Assembly (NCBI RefSeq): GCF_000300195.1 | Contig: NZ_AMQH01000018.1 | Location: 1 to 64,000, forward strand | Length of the DNA stretch: 64,000 bases | Direction of reading: 5' to 3' | Origin: Clostridium tunisiense TJ | GTDB taxonomy: Bacteria > Bacillota > Clostridia > Clostridiales > Clostridiaceae | In this document: positions 18,887-28,500 of the stretch, one piece after another | Numbering within the stretch: the stretch's first letter is position 1 | Layout: every line of letters begins with the position of its first letter | Translations under genes and position numbers: made by a program | The notes under the pieces: model-generated | Told to the model about the DNA's origin: nothing | What the model saw: only the letters and a program-made list of their open reading frames with translations | Database searches by the model: none

Positions 18887-18890
18887 ATAT

Positions 18891-18965
18891 TGGCTGGGAT
18901 AGCAGGATTTGAACCTACGAATGCCAGAGTCAAAGTCTGGTGCCTTACCGCTTGGCGATATCCCA
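18891..18965 (-). tRNA. tRNA-Gln(TTG), copy 2
   Basis: Identical to the first Gln copy, anticodon TTG, CCA encoded. Confidence 0.95.
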
Positions 18966-18970
18966 TTATT

Positions 18971-19046
18971 TGGGGTGAACGATGGGATTCGAACCCACGA
19001 CAACCAGAGCCACAATCTGGTGCTCTACCAACTGAACTACGTCCAC
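18971..19046 (-). tRNA. tRNA-His(GTG), copy 3
   Basis: Identical to the other His copies, anticodon GTG. Confidence 0.95.
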
Positions 19047-19050
19047 CATT

Positions 19051-19127
<77 letters not shown>

Positions 19128-19135
19128 ATTTTTTT

Positions 19136-19209
19136 TGGAGCGGGTGAAGGGAATCGAACCCTCGTAACTAGCTTGGAAGGCTAGCACTCTACCATTGAGT
19201 TACACCCGC
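19136..19209 (-). tRNA. tRNA-Gly(TCC), copy 5
   Basis: Identical to other Gly(TCC) copies, CCA encoded. Confidence 0.95.
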
Positions 19210-19222
19210 ATAATATATTTTG

Positions 19223-19298
19223 TGGTCGGGGTGACAGGGATTGAACCTGCGACCTCATGGTCCCAAACCACGCGCGCTCCCATCTGCGCTACACCCCG
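19223..19298 (-). tRNA. tRNA-Pro(TGG), copy 2
   Basis: First gene of the operon in transcription order; identical to the copy at 17509, anticodon TGG, CCA encoded. Confidence 0.95.
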
Positions 19299-19355
19299 AA
19301 ATTCACTTTCCTCATCGTCGTTGTTTCTTAATTAGTAACCCCAGCGACAATAGTT

Positions 19356-19384
19356 ATTCTACAACAATATATTTCATTAGTCAA
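19356..19384 (-). promoter_or_regulatory. Sigma-A promoter of the tRNA operon
   Basis: Minus-strand -35 TTGACT (19379-19384) and -10 TAGAAT (19356-19361) with a 17-base spacer. They lie about 60 bases before tRNA-Pro and are followed by a GC-richer leader. Confidence 0.8.
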
Positions 19385-19784
19385 CACTTTTTAGTAACTT
19401 TTTTTCATAAAATTTTCTTTTGAAATCATCACAGGTCATTAGCCCTTGATTTTCCTAGCTTTCCACTACATAGTTTTTTATGTATTTTTTTCATTTTAAT
19501 CTCTTCATATTGTGAATTAAAAAACTTATACCATCTTCATATCACTTGTATATAGATTTTTATTTTTGTCTCCTGATTATAAATAGTATTTTTTATATTA
19601 TTTTTATATGATTTTCTTCATGAATTTTAAAGATAAAGTTATTTATTTTTCCCCAAAACCACTAACAACTCTAAGGTACTAACTTCTTCTTTCGAATTAT
19701 CAACAACTATAAACCACCATAAATATTAGAATTAAACTCCCTCTAAAATCCTCATCTTTGATATTTTATATCCATAATAAAACA

Positions 19785-19828
19785 AATACAAAGCATAAAA
19801 GCATTTAATGCCTTTAATGTTTTGTATT
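19785..19828 (-). terminator. Terminator of the rdgB-phosphoesterase operon
   Basis: AATACAAAACATTAAAG on the minus strand pairs, with small bulges, to CTTTTATGCTTTGTATT and is followed by TGTTTTATT. It lies 14 bases past the stop codon. Confidence 0.75.
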
Positions 19829-19841
19829 CGTCCTTTTAAAT

Positions 19842-20315
19842 TTATATATGAATTAATTTTGGAATTATAATTCTATTATTTATTTCAATAATTGCCACAG
19901 ATGGTTTAGAACCATCTCTAGGCTCACTTATACTTCCTGGGTTTATGAAGTATATATCTTCTTCCAAATCTATCCTACCAACATGGGTATGTCCATATAA
20001 AACTATTTTGCTATCTGTTTCAAGTGCCTTAAATCTAAGCTTAAATATATTAAAATTAACTCCATAGTTATGTCCATGGGTTAGAAATATATTTACACCT
20101 TCTATTTTTTGTACTATTTCTAATATACCTTCGTCCTTATTATCACAATTTCCTCTAATTGTAATCACAGGTATATCTAAATTTTCTTTTATTATTTTAC
20201 AATCACTTGCATAATCCCCTAAATGATATATAATATCACATTGACCTAGAGCTTTTATGGCTCTTCCCAATGAAAATTTATTTCCATGTGAATCACTTAA
20301 AACTCCTATTTTCAT
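19842..20315 (-). CDS. YfcE/MJ0936-type metallophosphoesterase
   Basis: This 157-residue cytosolic phosphodiesterase has the calcineurin-like metal motifs: D8-S-H10, GDY (Asp34), GNCD (Asn56), HGH (His80, His82) and GHTH (about 110). Small enzymes of this family hydrolyse phosphodiesters, but the natural substrate is unknown. GGTGG lies upstream of the ATG. It starts 16 bases after rdgB, so the two are co-transcribed, a frequent pairing in Clostridium. Confidence 0.92.
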   Translation of the reverse strand: MKIGVLSDSHGNKFSLGRAIKALGQCDIIYHLGDYASDCKIIKENLDIPVITIRGNCDNKDEGILEIVQKIEGVNIFLTHGHNYGVNFNIFKLRFKALETDSKIVLYGHTHVGRIDLEEDIYFINPGSISEPRDGSKPSVAIIEINNRIIIPKLIHI

Positions 20316-20331
20316 CTATTCCACCAACTTA

Positions 20332-20928
20332 TTAAATATACTTACTCAATTCATCTTTTAGCAGGTCAAGAGCACGCCCTCTATGACTCATAGAATTCTT
20401 TACCTCAGCTGGTACATCTGCAAAGGTTTCTTTTAGTTCAGGTACGTAAAATAGTGGATCATATCCAAAAGCCTCTTTCTCTCTATATTCTTCAACTATG
20501 TAGCCTTGAACTTCTCCCTGAACCTTAACAACTGTAATATCATTTACTATCAGTACCATAGCGCAAATAAACTTTGCTTTTCTTTCATTAAATGGTACTC
20601 CTTGAAGTTCTTTTATAAGCTTCTTATTATTTTCCTTATCATTGCCGTGTCCACCACTGTATCTCGCTGAATATATTCCTGGAAGGCCTCCTAAAGCTTC
20701 TACTGACAATCCAGAATCATCAGCCAAAACCATATTTCCATTAGCTACTGAAAATATTTCTCTCGCCTTAATTTCAGCATTTTCCATAAAAGTCTTACCC
20801 GTTTCATCTACATCTATGTCTATACCTGCCTCTTTTAATCCAATCACCTCTAAATTAAACCCTTTTAGCATTTCCTTTATTTCATCTATTTTATGATTAT
20901 TATTGCTTGCAACAATTAATTTTTTCAT
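20332..20928 (-). CDS. rdgB: XTP/dITP pyrophosphatase RdgB/HAM1
   Basis: This 198-residue house-cleaning nucleotidase hydrolyses dITP and XTP to monophosphates, preventing incorporation of damaged purines. Motifs are the N-terminal SNNNHKIDEI, the metal-binding ADDSGLSVEALGG and the substrate-binding FGYDPLF near residue 150. AAGGAGG precedes the ATG. The length is standard. Confidence 0.96.
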   Translation of the reverse strand: MKKLIVASNNNHKIDEIKEMLKGFNLEVIGLKEAGIDIDVDETGKTFMENAEIKAREIFSVANGNMVLADDSGLSVEALGGLPGIYSARYSGGHGNDKENNKKLIKELQGVPFNERKAKFICAMVLIVNDITVVKVQGEVQGYIVEEYREKEAFGYDPLFYVPELKETFADVPAEVKNSMSHRGRALDLLKDELSKYI

Positions 20929-21051
20929 ATTGTTCCTCCTTATGTATTATATTTTTTTAGAATTTTTTGTATTTAATACTTAGTTATCCATTAATACTAT
21001 ATAAATACTGTTATTTCAACTTGATCAATTATAATTATTGCTAGTTTAAAA

Positions 21052-22026
21052 TTACATATTAAATAATTCGTCTGCTTCTGGAGGTTCTACTTCAATCTCT
21101 ATGTTATTCTTTACTAACATTCCTCTAGATTTAGTAATTTTCCCAATAATAGTTCCCTTGATTCCACCCTTTTTAAGTTCTTTAATTAGTTCATCTCCAT
21201 TCTTACATGTTATTATCATGCTTCCTGAAGATATAAATTTTAGTGGATCGATGCTAAACACATTGCAAAGCTTTTCTGTAATTTTTGTTATAGGCATTTT
21301 CTCTTCATAAACCTTAAAACCAACATTACTTGCCTTTGCCAATTCCCATAAAGCTCCTAAAAGTCCACCCTCTGTAATATCATGCATAGAGTTTACCCCT
21401 ACTTGTCCTGCTACAACGCCTTCTTTTACCACACTTATGCTATTAACATATTGCTGTGCTTCAATGTACTCATCATCAGATAATATTTCCTTACACTTAT
21501 CTGCGAAATCATTCACCAATATTGTAGTTCCTTCAATACAAAGATGCTTTGTAACAACTATATCATCCTCCACCTTTGCCCCTGCAGTTGATATAGCTGA
21601 ATTCTTTAAACCCTTTCCTATAGCTGTGCAAGAAACAATTATCTTGTTCACAGCTTCTGTTATTTCTGTATGCCCACCAATTACTTGAACATTTAATTTT
21701 AAAGCTTCCTCATGTATTTCTTCCATAACTTTATGTAATTCTTCTATACTTGCACTAGGTGGTGCAAGTATTGTTACTAATAATCCTACTGGCTCTACCC
21801 CACAGGATGCTATATCATTACAATTTATATGTACTGCAATCCTGCCTATATTTTCTGTTGCTCCTGTTACTGGATCAGTTGATACAACACACTCATAATC
21901 TCCATAATTAACTACAGCACAATCTTCCCCAATACCATTACTTATTCTAATGTCGTCTCTTCTCCCCCCCTTATGATTATCTATAACATATTTTAAATCA
22001 TCCCAATTAAGTTTTCCCACTCTCAT
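21052..22026 (-). CDS. PurM/HypE-like AIR-synthase-related protein
   Basis: This 324-residue protein has the two-domain PurM fold. Visible features are the N-terminal nucleotide-binding segment IGEDCAVV, the STDPVTGA loop, the DIASCGVEP metal/phosphate motif, and the C-terminal MHDITEGGLLGALWE and SSGSMIIT. These match the HypE/AIR synthase-related subfamily. No hyp operon is nearby, so a hydrogenase maturation role is not supported; clostridial stand-alone homologues are uncharacterised. A good AAGGAG lies before the ATG. Confidence 0.82.
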   Translation of the reverse strand: MRVGKLNWDDLKYVIDNHKGGRRDDIRISNGIGEDCAVVNYGDYECVVSTDPVTGATENIGRIAVHINCNDIASCGVEPVGLLVTILAPPSASIEELHKVMEEIHEEALKLNVQVIGGHTEITEAVNKIIVSCTAIGKGLKNSAISTAGAKVEDDIVVTKHLCIEGTTILVNDFADKCKEILSDDEYIEAQQYVNSISVVKEGVVAGQVGVNSMHDITEGGLLGALWELAKASNVGFKVYEEKMPITKITEKLCNVFSIDPLKFISSGSMIITCKNGDELIKELKKGGIKGTIIGKITKSRGMLVKNNIEIEVEPPEADELFNM

Positions 22027-22127
22027 TTGAATTCTCCTTATATTTTTTTAAAGTTTTTGTGATTTTGGCACATTTTCAAGTTTCACATCATATTATTAAA
22101 TATAATTAATATTTTGGTGGTGTTACG

Positions 22128-23507
22128 TTGAAATATATAGGACCTTTTTTAAGAATCAATGTATTAGACAATACAAACATAAAAAGTCAATTATTTTACT
22201 TATCTAAAGAATCAGTAAGACACATATCTCTGCACTCAGGTTGTGGAATAGTATCTAAGAATGAAGAGCTAAAATCTAAACCTTTACCTAAAAATGATGA
22301 TATCATAAATAGTACTATTTCTCCACTATTATGTGTTTACAGAAAAGCTGATGGAAAACTAGTGAATGAAAACAGTAAATTACACTGGAATCACCGTAAA
22401 TTTAAGAAGGAAATAAATATTTCCTCAAATGCTTATATGACTTTATCACTTCTTCAGTTGGTAGAATACTACAGTAAATTCATAGATGTAGATGATAAGA
22501 AATATGCTTTTAAAAATTATCTACTTAATTTGGTTGGCGAACAACTTGAGTTCTATGCTGTTTATTGTAGAAATAACGAAGGTGTATTTATTGATAAGTA
22601 TGATTCAACTGATCCAATGGCACAGGAATATAATTTAACTGATAAAGACTTAAAATTTAGTTTTTCAACTCAAGGACTTTTAATGGCTGCGTATTACAAA
22701 TATTCACTTTATAAAGATTTGGATGAAAATCAATTTAAAAACTTCTCTTTAGATATATTAAATATGTTCAAGCAATTTAAAAATGAAATCTATAACATCC
22801 CTCATGATGAACTTGTAAAAGTTTGTTTTGCTTTTAATATTTTTTATAAATATTCTGACTTAGAAGATGCCAAGGCACTACTTTTAGATTTTTCTGATTT
22901 AATGGCTGAAAATCTAAAACACATTCCTTCATCAGTAATTAAAGATAAAATTGATGTGTCTTGTCTTGCTTATATTAACTGTATGATGGCCTACGACATT
23001 TCTCATATTTCTAAGTTTAAGGAAACTGCTAATAAAATTTATTTAAATTTAGAAAAACTCTATCAAACTGATAAGGGTATATTTGTAAAAGATCTAGATG
23101 AAAAAGAAAATAAATTTAATTGCGATGAAATAATTCTTTATTTATATATGATGATGCTTCATAACGAATATGAAAGTAGTAAAGATAAAGAAGTGGATTA
23201 TTCTAAAGTCCATAATATTTACAAAAACCAGTTGGTTAACTCTGGCATAGTTTTAAGTTGGCCTGAAGTTCCTGACTTAGACAATGTAGAAAGATATAGA
23301 AATTTCACCTCTAAAGCAGAGGATCTTTTAAAAGATGAGTATTTTAGAATGCCATCAATGCCAAGCCCTGAAAGTAATGAGTTAGCACCGATTTTTATAA
23401 AATACGTTACCTTAAATAAAAGAAAGGAAAGATATAAGCAGTATAAACATAGCTTTGATGCTTCGAAAAATATGTTTATCTTTTTCCTAATACTATTTCT
23501 TAATTAA
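22128..23507 (+). CDS. Alpha-helical protein of unknown function
   Basis: I do not recognise a named family. This 459-residue protein lacks a signal peptide and transmembrane segments apart from a hydrophobic C-terminal tail (FIFFLILFLN). The body is a succession of amphipathic helices with recurrent Tyr and Phe, recalling alpha/alpha-toroid proteins, without identifiable catalytic residues. The start is a TTG with GGTGG eight bases upstream. It is divergent from the PurM-like gene and followed by hairpins. A C-terminal membrane anchor is possible. Confidence 0.6.
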   Translation: MKYIGPFLRINVLDNTNIKSQLFYLSKESVRHISLHSGCGIVSKNEELKSKPLPKNDDIINSTISPLLCVYRKADGKLVNENSKLHWNHRKFKKEINISSNAYMTLSLLQLVEYYSKFIDVDDKKYAFKNYLLNLVGEQLEFYAVYCRNNEGVFIDKYDSTDPMAQEYNLTDKDLKFSFSTQGLLMAAYYKYSLYKDLDENQFKNFSLDILNMFKQFKNEIYNIPHDELVKVCFAFNIFYKYSDLEDAKALLLDFSDLMAENLKHIPSSVIKDKIDVSCLAYINCMMAYDISHISKFKETANKIYLNLEKLYQTDKGIFVKDLDEKENKFNCDEIILYLYMMMLHNEYESSKDKEVDYSKVHNIYKNQLVNSGIVLSWPEVPDLDNVERYRNFTSKAEDLLKDEYFRMPSMPSPESNELAPIFIKYVTLNKRKERYKQYKHSFDASKNMFIFFLILFLN

Positions 23508-24033
23508 AGATTTTCCATCTCAAGTAAAAACAACTTTCACCTTACACAACGTTAGAGTGATTGTAAATATTGATAATGAATTCTCAACATCTCTGTATAA
23601 TGAATGTTTCTTAATCTCATCAGAGAAAATGCTGATACAATTCTAAAATCGTTAGTATTTGTAGTTTTCTCTAAGATACTTGTGTGCTTATCTCATAATA
23701 TTTAATAAAAACAACTGTGATACAAGTTAATTTCACAGTTGTTTTGTATTTAATACTATAATTTCTATTTTAGCAACTTAATTTAACTATTGTTCTGCTA
23801 AGTAGCTACGAAAGACTAACCATTATTCCCAATTTTCTAAGTCACGACACATAATCTACGTTTAGACTTCCCAACATTGAGTAAATTATTTTAATGTTTT
23901 TATTTCCCAGTGTAAAAGCATTAAAATAATTGAAAGTTTATGAGTTGCAATTTATAAAACTCCTAATTCAAAATGTACATGATAATTAGTTTTAATTTTC
24001 ATGTATTATTAGTATTTAATCTTACATATATGG
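23508..24033. other. Intergenic region with two hairpins
   Basis: No coding sequence is supported. AAAACAACTGTGA / TCACAGTTGTTTT (23707-23746) looks like the terminator of the plus-strand gene. A larger stem, AATTATTTTAATG with CATTAAAATAATT (23885-23935), follows the minus-strand gene. The rest is featureless. Confidence 0.55.
23707..23748 (+). terminator. Terminator downstream of the 22128 gene
   Basis: A 13-bp stem AAAACAACTGTGA / TCACAGTTGTTTT with a T-rich tail. It lies 200 bases after the stop codon. Confidence 0.65.
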
Positions 24034-25602
24034 TTAATTTACTTTTAAATATTCCAACTTTATGTTTCCTGAAGGAGTAGCATATACCCCAGTAATATTT
24101 GGCTTAATGCATAGTATAGTATTTATATAGTATATAGGTACTGATGGCAAATCTTCTCTTAATATGTCTTCACACTGCCTATAAAAAACACTCCTTTGTT
24201 CTTCATTCCATTCATATTTTGCGGCTTTGACAATTTCGTCATACTTAGGATTGCTATACCTTATAAGATTTTCTTTAGACTTACTACTCCAAATATCATA
24301 GTATAAATACATATCATCGAATATAGGTTTAAATTTGCTAAGATGCATATCATACTGATTTTTCTGTATTACCTGCTCTAATTCATCCTGGCGGTATCCT
24401 TTAATTGATATATGTATACCTAAATCTTGAAGGATATTTTTAGCCAAATCTTCTGCAATTCTTTTATTTAAACCATCCTCTTCATAAACTAAAGTTATAG
24501 TTTCATTTCCTTTTATGTTAGTTTTCTTTAAGTACTCTTCACTTTGATTTTTATTTGCAAAAGTGTCAAAAAGCTTTTTATCAGCATTTCCTTTTGGTAC
24601 ATAAAGTGATGCTGGTATTGCAAAATTTTTGGCAATTTGTTGAGAGTAATATTCTTTTGAAAGTATTGAGTTTAGTGCATTTCGAAAATTAATATCACCA
24701 GCGAGTTTATTGCCTTTTATATTAAAGTTTAAATAATACACACTATTACTAGGAAAGCTCTTTAATTTCCCTTCGTTCTCTAACCTGAAATATTCATTTA
24801 CTGGGGTGTCAGCCACAATGTGGATATTTTCTTCCCCCTCCCCATTTAGCTCAAAATTCGCCAATGCTTTTTCCTTATCTTCAACAAATGTAAATTTAAT
24901 TACTTCATTAGTAACTTCATTACTGCCATAATAATTTAGATTCTTAGCTATAATTATATGTTTTTTTTCATTTATCTTATCAACTATAAAAGGACCTGTA
25001 TATCTTATTTTTTTATAACTCTCATCAAATCCATTCATTAAAACATTGTAATCTCTTAATGAATAAACTGGTTGGCTAAGGATTTTTATGAAATATGGAC
25101 ACCTATAATTGAGCCTAATAGACAGTAGCCTCTCATCTTTTGCTTTAATTGCCACCTCCTCAAATCCCACTTTTCTATTTTTAAAATCTTGTACCCCAAA
25201 AATACAATTTAGTTGCTCTGCATAAATATTATTTTTATCCTCTATGAAACTTTTAAAAAAATTCGTAAAGTCTTGTGCAACTATTTTATCTCCATTGCTA
25301 TATTTTGCAGACTCTCTAATTTTGAAAGTATATTCTAATCCATCTTCTGAAACAGTATATTCTTCTGCTATTCCATTGATGATTTCACCATTAGCATCCT
25401 CAGTAACTAATCCTTGAAATAAGGCTAACAAAATGTCTTTTTTTCTAACATCAAGGTTATCAGTCATAACTAGATTATTTGGCCTCTGCCCTAAATTGTA
25501 CGAAATATAATCGGTGGTATTAATAGCTCTATTTTCATTTTCAATAGAAACCGAGCAAATTAATATTCCTATTAAGAAAATTATATAAAATAACTTTTTC
25601 AC
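24034..25602 (-). CDS. Oligopeptide-type ABC transporter substrate-binding protein
   Basis: This 522-residue protein resembles family 5 solute-binding proteins (OppA/DppA). An N-terminal hydrophobic export segment is followed by a domain with NLVMTDNLDVRKKDILLALFQGLV and the family's EYTFKIRESAKYSNGDKIVAQDF motif. The lipobox is poor (ILIC with no small residue at -1), so lipidation is uncertain. The start is a GTG after GAGGTG. No permease or ATPase genes adjoin, making it an orphan receptor that may work with a transporter encoded elsewhere or as a sensor. Confidence 0.88.
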   Translation of the reverse strand: MKKLFYIIFLIGILICSVSIENENRAINTTDYISYNLGQRPNNLVMTDNLDVRKKDILLALFQGLVTEDANGEIINGIAEEYTVSEDGLEYTFKIRESAKYSNGDKIVAQDFTNFFKSFIEDKNNIYAEQLNCIFGVQDFKNRKVGFEEVAIKAKDERLLSIRLNYRCPYFIKILSQPVYSLRDYNVLMNGFDESYKKIRYTGPFIVDKINEKKHIIIAKNLNYYGSNEVTNEVIKFTFVEDKEKALANFELNGEGEENIHIVADTPVNEYFRLENEGKLKSFPSNSVYYLNFNIKGNKLAGDINFRNALNSILSKEYYSQQIAKNFAIPASLYVPKGNADKKLFDTFANKNQSEEYLKKTNIKGNETITLVYEEDGLNKRIAEDLAKNILQDLGIHISIKGYRQDELEQVIQKNQYDMHLSKFKPIFDDMYLYYDIWSSKSKENLIRYSNPKYDEIVKAAKYEWNEEQRSVFYRQCEDILREDLPSVPIYYINTILCIKPNITGVYATPSGNIKLEYLKVN

Positions 25603-25706
25603 AGTAGCACCTCATTTCTCCTACACCCCAATTATTGTACTTTTAAAATTATTTACAGTTTCACATTAATTAATCCAAAATTTCAATGATTTTTTATTAA
25701 TTTATT

Positions 25707-25735
25707 ATTACATCAATTTGATTTTATGCTATAAT
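25707..25735 (+). promoter_or_regulatory. Extended -10 promoter for the 25801 gene
   Basis: TGCTATAAT (extended -10; hexamer 25730-25735) has ATTACA 17 bases upstream, about 65 bases before the start codon. Confidence 0.6.
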
Positions 25736-25800
25736 GTGTGTAATTGATTAAATTTATCCTTTTGCTACTTTACATACTAATGTTTACTTGGAGGTAACCT

Positions 25801-26049
25801 ATGTTAGATATAGTTTTAAAAATATTAGTTATTATATCCATAATAACCTTTACCTTTATTGGTGTTTGGAGTTTTATACTCTTTAATTATCTCTACAATC
25901 AAATTAGATATAGGAATTATCTATTAGAAAAGGTTTCTCACAATATTCATACCTTATCTAACAACTTTAAAAAGATATATGATAAGGAAGACGTTAACCC
26001 GTCACCTTCTCCTACCGAATTTAAAGAAAGTTCTTCTCCAAATGATTAG
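25801..26049 (+). CDS. Small single-pass membrane protein, unknown
   Basis: 82 residues: one long hydrophobic N-terminal segment (about 2-28), then a basic, polar cytoplasmic tail ending in a Ser/Pro-rich stretch (NPSPSPTEFKESSSPND). TTGGAGG sits six bases before the ATG and an extended -10 promoter precedes it, supporting a real gene. I recognise no family. It is divergent from the orphan binding protein. Confidence 0.6.
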   Translation: MLDIVLKILVIISIITFTFIGVWSFILFNYLYNQIRYRNYLLEKVSHNIHTLSNNFKKIYDKEDVNPSPSPTEFKESSSPND

Positions 26050-26175
26050 AATTTTTATGTTATAAATTAATGTGTATATCCTATTAACTCAGCTTATTAG
26101 AAAAAGCTTCATCTTTATTAAAGATATACCCTTATGAAATTATAACTTGCTTAAATCAATATCTTATAAAAATAA

Positions 26176-26212
26176 AAAGATAGCTGGTGTTTCAAACCGG
26201 CTATCTTTTTAT
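26176..26212 (-). terminator. Terminator of the ligA operon
   Basis: AAAAAGATAGC(T/C)GG with its complement and T-run, ending at the stop codon of the 26213 gene. Confidence 0.85.
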
Positions 26213-26482
26213 TTATTTAACTCCCCATAACATAAACAGAAAAATCATATTGGCTAAAATAATAAAAGTTACTCCATAAAAAATGTAGTTTTTACCTTTT
26301 TTATTTACAATTATCTCCAAACTCCAAATTATAAGGGTAAAAAACAGTGATATTTGAAATGGATGATAATTATCGAAAAACTTGTTGTAGTGAATACTAT
26401 ACATAGATAAAATTGTTAATATTATTATTACTGTTGTAATAAACATAGAAGCCCATAAAATTAATTTTATACTTCTTTTCAC
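26213..26482 (-). CDS. Small membrane protein, unknown
   Basis: 89 residues with three hydrophobic segments and short loops, and no known motif. The GTG start immediately follows the ligA stop codon, with GGAGGG lying inside the last ligA codons. Translational coupling with ligA is therefore very likely. I know of no assigned function. Confidence 0.6.
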   Translation of the reverse strand: MKRSIKLILWASMFITTVIIILTILSMYSIHYNKFFDNYHPFQISLFFTLIIWSLEIIVNKKGKNYIFYGVTFIILANMIFLFMLWGVK

Positions 26483-28480
26483 TTAGTTCCCTCCAACCAT
26501 GGTTAAAAACTCATCTTCTGTAACCACAGTTACTCCAAGTTCTAAAGCTTTATCATACTTCGATCCAGGCTCTTTTCCTGCAAGCACATAATTTGTTTTT
26601 TTGCTTACGCTACTGGAAATTTTAGCTCCTAACCCTTCTAGTTTTTCCTTTATCTCATTTCTTGAGTAATTTTTTAAGGTTCCAGTAACTACTACTGTTT
26701 TCCCTTTAAATATGCTTTCTTCAATTTGTATACTCTCATAGTAAGGCGTAATCCCTAAACCTAAAAGTTCCTTGATGCTATTTTTCACCTCTGAAGATTG
26801 AAAAAACTCAATTATACTATTGGCTACAACTTCCCCGATATCCTCTATTACTATAAGTTGTTCAAAAGTTGCTCCTTCAATAGTCTTTAAGTTTTTTAAG
26901 TTTTTAACTAAATCCTTTGCTGTTTTCTTTCCTACATTTGGAATGCCAAGAGCATAAATAAAAGATGCTAATTCACAACTTTTGCTTTTTTCCAAAGCAT
27001 TTATAAGATTATCTGCCTTTTTATCTCCGAACTTTTCCAAGCCTAAAAGATCATCCTTTTTTATCTTATATAAATCTGGAATTGATTTAACCTGTAATTT
27101 TTCGAAAAGTTGTTCAGCTGTTTTTTCACTGAAGCCTTCGATATTCATAGCATCTCGACTCGCAAAATGAACCATACTTTTAACCATTTGCGGCTTACAA
27201 GATAAAGTATTCTCACAGAATATATGTACTCCCTGTCTAAGAAGTTTTGCTCCACAACTAGGACATACCTCTGGTATTTCAATGTTTTTTGCAGTTTCTA
27301 GGGATGTGCCTACTACTCCTATTATTTCAGGAATAACATCATTGGAACGTCTAATGTAAACTTCACATCCTATCTTTACTCCCTTTCTATTAACATCATC
27401 CATATTATTCAAAGTAGCTCTCTTTACAGTAACTCCCCCTAATTCAACTGGCTCCAGCAAAGCTGTAGGACTTACCCTACCACTTCTTCCCACATTCCAT
27501 TCTACATCTAAAAGAGTTGTTGTTGTCTCTTCTGCCTCAAATTTATAGGCAATAGCCCACTTTGGAAATTTAACTGTGTATCCTAAGTAATTTCTAGTAT
27601 TAATATCATCTATAGCAATTACAACTCCATCAATATCATAATCTAAACTAGCTCTTAAGGATTCTATATATTTCACACCATCTATTACCTCTTGGAACTT
27701 ATGGCACTTTTGAAAATAGGAGTCAACAGGAAGTCCCATATTACGTATAAACTCCATCATTTCCTCATAAGTATTAAATCCTTCCCCCTCTGTATATCCC
27801 ACATCGTAAAAAAATGCTGATAAATTTCGTTTTGCAGTTTCTTTAACATTTAAATTTCTTAAAGCACCAGCCGCACCATTTCGTAAGTTTTTTAAAGGCA
27901 CTACTGCCTTGCTATTATATTCTTCAAAAGCCGCCTTTGTCATAATAGCTTCACCATGTATTTCTACTACAGCATTATTTAAGATTTTAAGTGGAATAGA
28001 CTTTATAGTTTTAATTTGAGCTGTTATATCTTCTCCTACTTCTCCATTTCCCCTTGATACCCCAGTAACAAGCACCCCGTCTTCATTATAGGTTAAGTTT
28101 ATTGATAATCCGTCAAACTTTTTTGTTAAAACATAGGCCAATGGTGGTAGCTGCTGATCATGATTTTTATTATATTCCTCAATTGTCTTTAAGTTTCTAT
28201 TATGCCAATTCATTAACTCTTCCAGACTTTGTGCTTTATCTAAACTCCAAAGTGGTGATCTATGATAATGTTTTTTAAATTCTGGTAAAACAACATCTCC
28301 TACCCTCTGAGTTGGTGAGTATGGTAGTACTTCATCTAACTCTTTCTCTAAACTTTTCAATTCATCGTATTTTCTATCATATTCAATGTCAGATATAGAA
28401 GGACTATCTAAAACATAATACTCATAAGAATTCTTATTAAGTTCCTCCACAAGCTCTATCATTCTAGCTCTTTTTTTCAT
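26483..28480 (-). CDS. ligA: NAD-dependent DNA ligase LigA (divergent)
   Basis: This 665-residue DNA ligase has the full bacterial architecture: Ia domain ([21 protein letters not shown]), adenylation domain, OB fold ([17 protein letters not shown]), C4 zinc finger (CPSCGAKL ... CENTLSC), helix-hairpin-helix repeats and a C-terminal BRCT domain. The AMP-accepting lysine is Lys121 in KKFDG. The residue two before it is Thr instead of the usual Glu of the ExKxDG motif, and [10 protein letters not shown] replaces the common GDGxxGEDVT. Still likely active. AAGGAGG lies before the ATG; pcrA is 20 bases upstream in the same operon. Confidence 0.93.
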   Translation of the reverse strand: MKKRARMIELVEELNKNSYEYYVLDSPSISDIEYDRKYDELKSLEKELDEVLPYSPTQRVGDVVLPEFKKHYHRSPLWSLDKAQSLEELMNWHNRNLKTIEEYNKNHDQQLPPLAYVLTKKFDGLSINLTYNEDGVLVTGVSRGNGEVGEDITAQIKTIKSIPLKILNNAVVEIHGEAIMTKAAFEEYNSKAVVPLKNLRNGAAGALRNLNVKETAKRNLSAFFYDVGYTEGEGFNTYEEMMEFIRNMGLPVDSYFQKCHKFQEVIDGVKYIESLRASLDYDIDGVVIAIDDINTRNYLGYTVKFPKWAIAYKFEAEETTTTLLDVEWNVGRSGRVSPTALLEPVELGGVTVKRATLNNMDDVNRKGVKIGCEVYIRRSNDVIPEIIGVVGTSLETAKNIEIPEVCPSCGAKLLRQGVHIFCENTLSCKPQMVKSMVHFASRDAMNIEGFSEKTAEQLFEKLQVKSIPDLYKIKKDDLLGLEKFGDKKADNLINALEKSKSCELASFIYALGIPNVGKKTAKDLVKNLKNLKTIEGATFEQLIVIEDIGEVVANSIIEFFQSSEVKNSIKELLGLGITPYYESIQIEESIFKGKTVVVTGTLKNYSRNEIKEKLEGLGAKISSSVSKKTNYVLAGKEPGSKYDKALELGVTVVTEDEFLTMVGGN

Positions 28481-28500
28481 ACTGCTTCCTCCTTATAATG

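Larger units (their letters stand above)
19299..19841. other. Intergenic region upstream of the tRNA operon
   Basis: It holds the tRNA promoter at its left end and the phosphoesterase terminator at its right end. The AT-rich middle (about 19390-19780) shows no gene. Confidence 0.6.

Noticed and set aside
22064-22080. Sigma-54 promoter (TTGGCAC...) before the 22128 gene
   Set aside because: The -24 element fits but the -12 GC element is missing at the required spacing.
25540-25602. Lipoprotein signal on the peptide-binding protein
   Set aside because: The residues before Cys are ILI; no small residue at -1, so I do not call a lipobox.
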